From Lineus longissimus (taxonomy: Eukaryota > Nemertea > Pilidiophora > Heteronemertea > Lineidae): a DNA stretch of 64,000 bases. The notes beneath the pieces are model-generated. The model saw only the letters and a list, made by a program, of their open reading frames with translations. It searched no databases and had not been told where the DNA came from. A program made the position numbers and the translations under genes. Positions within the stretch are counted from its first letter, which is position 1. Each line of letters starts with the position of its first letter. Positions 63,201-64,000 of the stretch are shown here, piece after piece. The stretch is taken from assembly GCF_910592395.1 (NCBI RefSeq), contig NC_088320.1, positions 4,278,001 to 4,342,000 of the forward strand, in the 5' to 3' direction.

Positions 63201-64000
63201 TACAGTTTTTAGAGAATATTCTTGACAGGGGCTAGCTTAACCCCAATTTTACCTCACATGGCAGGATAGCACAAATACGATACTTTCCCTATACGCTATC
63301 CCCTATATTATGGCATGTTCTAATGCGATTCACAATCCAGCGGCAGGATCCAAACTAAAACCTGACGTGAATGTACCTGTCGCGGATAAAACTACAACGA
63401 CTGCTATGACAACAACATCCACCACTACCACTACTACCATTGCACCAAAGGTTTACACATCAAGAAAAGATGTCCAGGGTAAGTCTGTCATTATGGCCTT
63501 AATTCATACTGCCGCTCCACTCTAGAGCATCAAGTCCCAAATGAGTTCAGAGTAAGTTTTTTTGCAATATTGCCCTCAAAGTATTAAATTGAAAGAAGGA
63601 ATTCAGGCTGGATTCTGGTGGATCCTTTCGCGCTCGCCGATTACCAAGTGGGGTTAAGTTGTAAACTCTTGTTGCAACCTGCCACTGAGGGAAGAGTTCA
63701 TGCTTCAATTTCATATAAGGTAAAATGAGGAGCTAGCCCTAGTAGAAAGTCAGCCCTTCCGTTGTTTTATACAGTCTTTACAGTCTTTAGAGAATATTCG
63801 TGACAGGAGCTAGCTTAACCCCAATTTTACCTCACATGGCAGAATAGCACAAATATGGTACTTTCCCTATACGCTATCCCCTATATTATGGCATGTTCTA
63901 ATGCGATTCACAATCCAGTGGCAGGATCCAAACTAAAACCTGACGTGAATGTACCTGTCGCGGATAAAACTACAACGACTGCTATGACAACAACATCCAC
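60207..64000 (+). CDS. Second lectin-receptor gene, 5' part (runs off the window)
   Basis: This is a paralogue of the gene at 51799-58325. The first exon (60207-60442) encodes a signal peptide ending near AMTA and the first half of a C-type lectin domain in one exon; in the first gene an intron separates them. The second half (62143-62372) has VWIGM, WYWDD and FICKRG and joins in phase 2, exactly as in the first gene. The model then splices in phase 1 to a Thr-rich stalk exon (63347-63478) ending PKVYTSRKDVQ, homologous to the stalk end of the first gene. A duplicate of that exon starts at 63925 and is cut by the window. Like its neighbour, the lectin domain lacks EPN/QPD and the inner disulfide. 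Intron 1 carries a mariner-type element. A lectin-exon remnant lies at 62571. Whether Sushi modules and a membrane span follow cannot be seen. An in-frame upstream ATG at 60162 is less likely because it would bury the signal peptide. Confidence 0.8.
60681..61646 (+). mobile_element. 966-bp Tc1/mariner-type nonautonomous element
   Basis: The left end reads CAGTCCTTCAAAAAAGTAAA and the right end is its reverse complement. Both are flanked by TA, the target duplication of this superfamily. The inverted similarity extends inward for roughly 200 bases with decreasing identity; for example, GGTTTGCTGCATTTGATAGG is present in both orientations. The interior has no recognisable transposase: an 82-codon minus-strand frame at 60993-61241 shows no DDE/D or helix-turn-helix motif. 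The element therefore appears to be a large MITE or a gutted transposon. It sits in the intron splitting the lectin domain of the second receptor gene. Confidence 0.93.
61710..61767 (+). repeat. Fragment of a tRNA-derived repeat
   Basis: CCCGGGTTCGATCCCCCGGG is a perfect T-arm/B-box-like hairpin, followed by GAGAACCC. No convincing A box or anticodon arm precedes it within tRNA distance. It begins about 70 bases after the mariner-type element. It is most simply a truncated SINE or tRNA pseudogene. Confidence 0.5.
62571..62698 (+). pseudogene. Truncated lectin-domain first exon
   Basis: After a good acceptor (TTACGTTGCAG) the frame reads VKCGAGY...SGYEYRYHKSK, clearly related to the start of lectin domain 1 in both receptor genes. 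It then loses the Cys-containing helix and the conserved Asn-Leu-Val-Ser-x-His segment and runs to a TGA at 62696-62698. No usable donor is apparent. The mRNA can bypass it because flanking exons are both phase 1. It is probably the relic of a duplicated lectin module. Confidence 0.75.
63053..64000 (+). repeat. 578-bp tandem duplication carrying a stalk exon
   Basis: The segment from CGCTCGCCGATTACCAAGT at 63053 recurs at 63631 with only scattered substitutions and continues to the window end, so 370 bases of the second copy are seen. Each unit contains intron, the phase-1 acceptor CGGCAG (or TGGCAG) and the Thr-rich exon. Because the exon is flanked by phase-1 introns, each extra unit adds 44 residues to the stalk in frame. 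More units may lie beyond the window. Confidence 0.95.

Overview
The window is nuclear DNA from an intron-rich animal, most likely a marine invertebrate bilaterian. The evidence is GT-AG introns with short exons, a PDE11-type phosphodiesterase, a mitoribosomal gene, a BZW/5MP gene and multi-domain lectin receptors. The word TACATGTA and its variants recur in the noncoding DNA, which loosely recalls lophotrochozoans, but I cannot name the phylum. All gene models come from reading splice sites and reading phase by eye. Exons join in frame throughout each model.

Layout. Positions 1 to about 15,900 hold no gene that I can support. A PDE11-like cyclic-nucleotide phosphodiesterase with two GAF domains occupies 15,994-39,508 on the plus strand (14 coding exons, 917 aa). 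Its first mapped intron is 15.3 kb and carries a 46-bp minisatellite. MRPL45 lies on the minus strand (41,622-44,098, 7 exons). It is head to head with a plus-strand BZW1/BZW2 (eIF5-mimic protein) gene at 44,729-48,082 (10 coding exons, 467 aa). The pair shares a compact divergent promoter region. A 3.7-kb spacer follows, containing the BZW 3' region and an unusual cluster of short palindromes.

From 51,799 to the end lies a tandem pair of lectin-receptor genes. The first is complete (12 exons, 802 aa). It has a signal peptide, an atypical C-type-lectin domain, a long Thr-rich mucin-like stalk, a second C-type-lectin domain, four Sushi/CCP modules, one membrane span and a short tail. All but one of its introns are phase 1, the signature of exon shuffling. 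The second gene (60,207 to beyond 64,000) begins with the same type of lectin domain. It contains a remnant of another lectin exon and a 578-bp tandem duplication that doubles its Thr-rich stalk exon. SINE-like tRNA-derived elements, other tRNA-like fragments and a 966-bp Tc1/mariner-type inverted-repeat element sit in and between these genes.

The housekeeping genes (MRPL45, BZW) concern translation, and PDE11 concerns cyclic-nucleotide signalling. I see no functional link among them. The lectin/Sushi pair is the evolving accessory part of the window and the best candidate for an undescribed system, probably cell-surface recognition.
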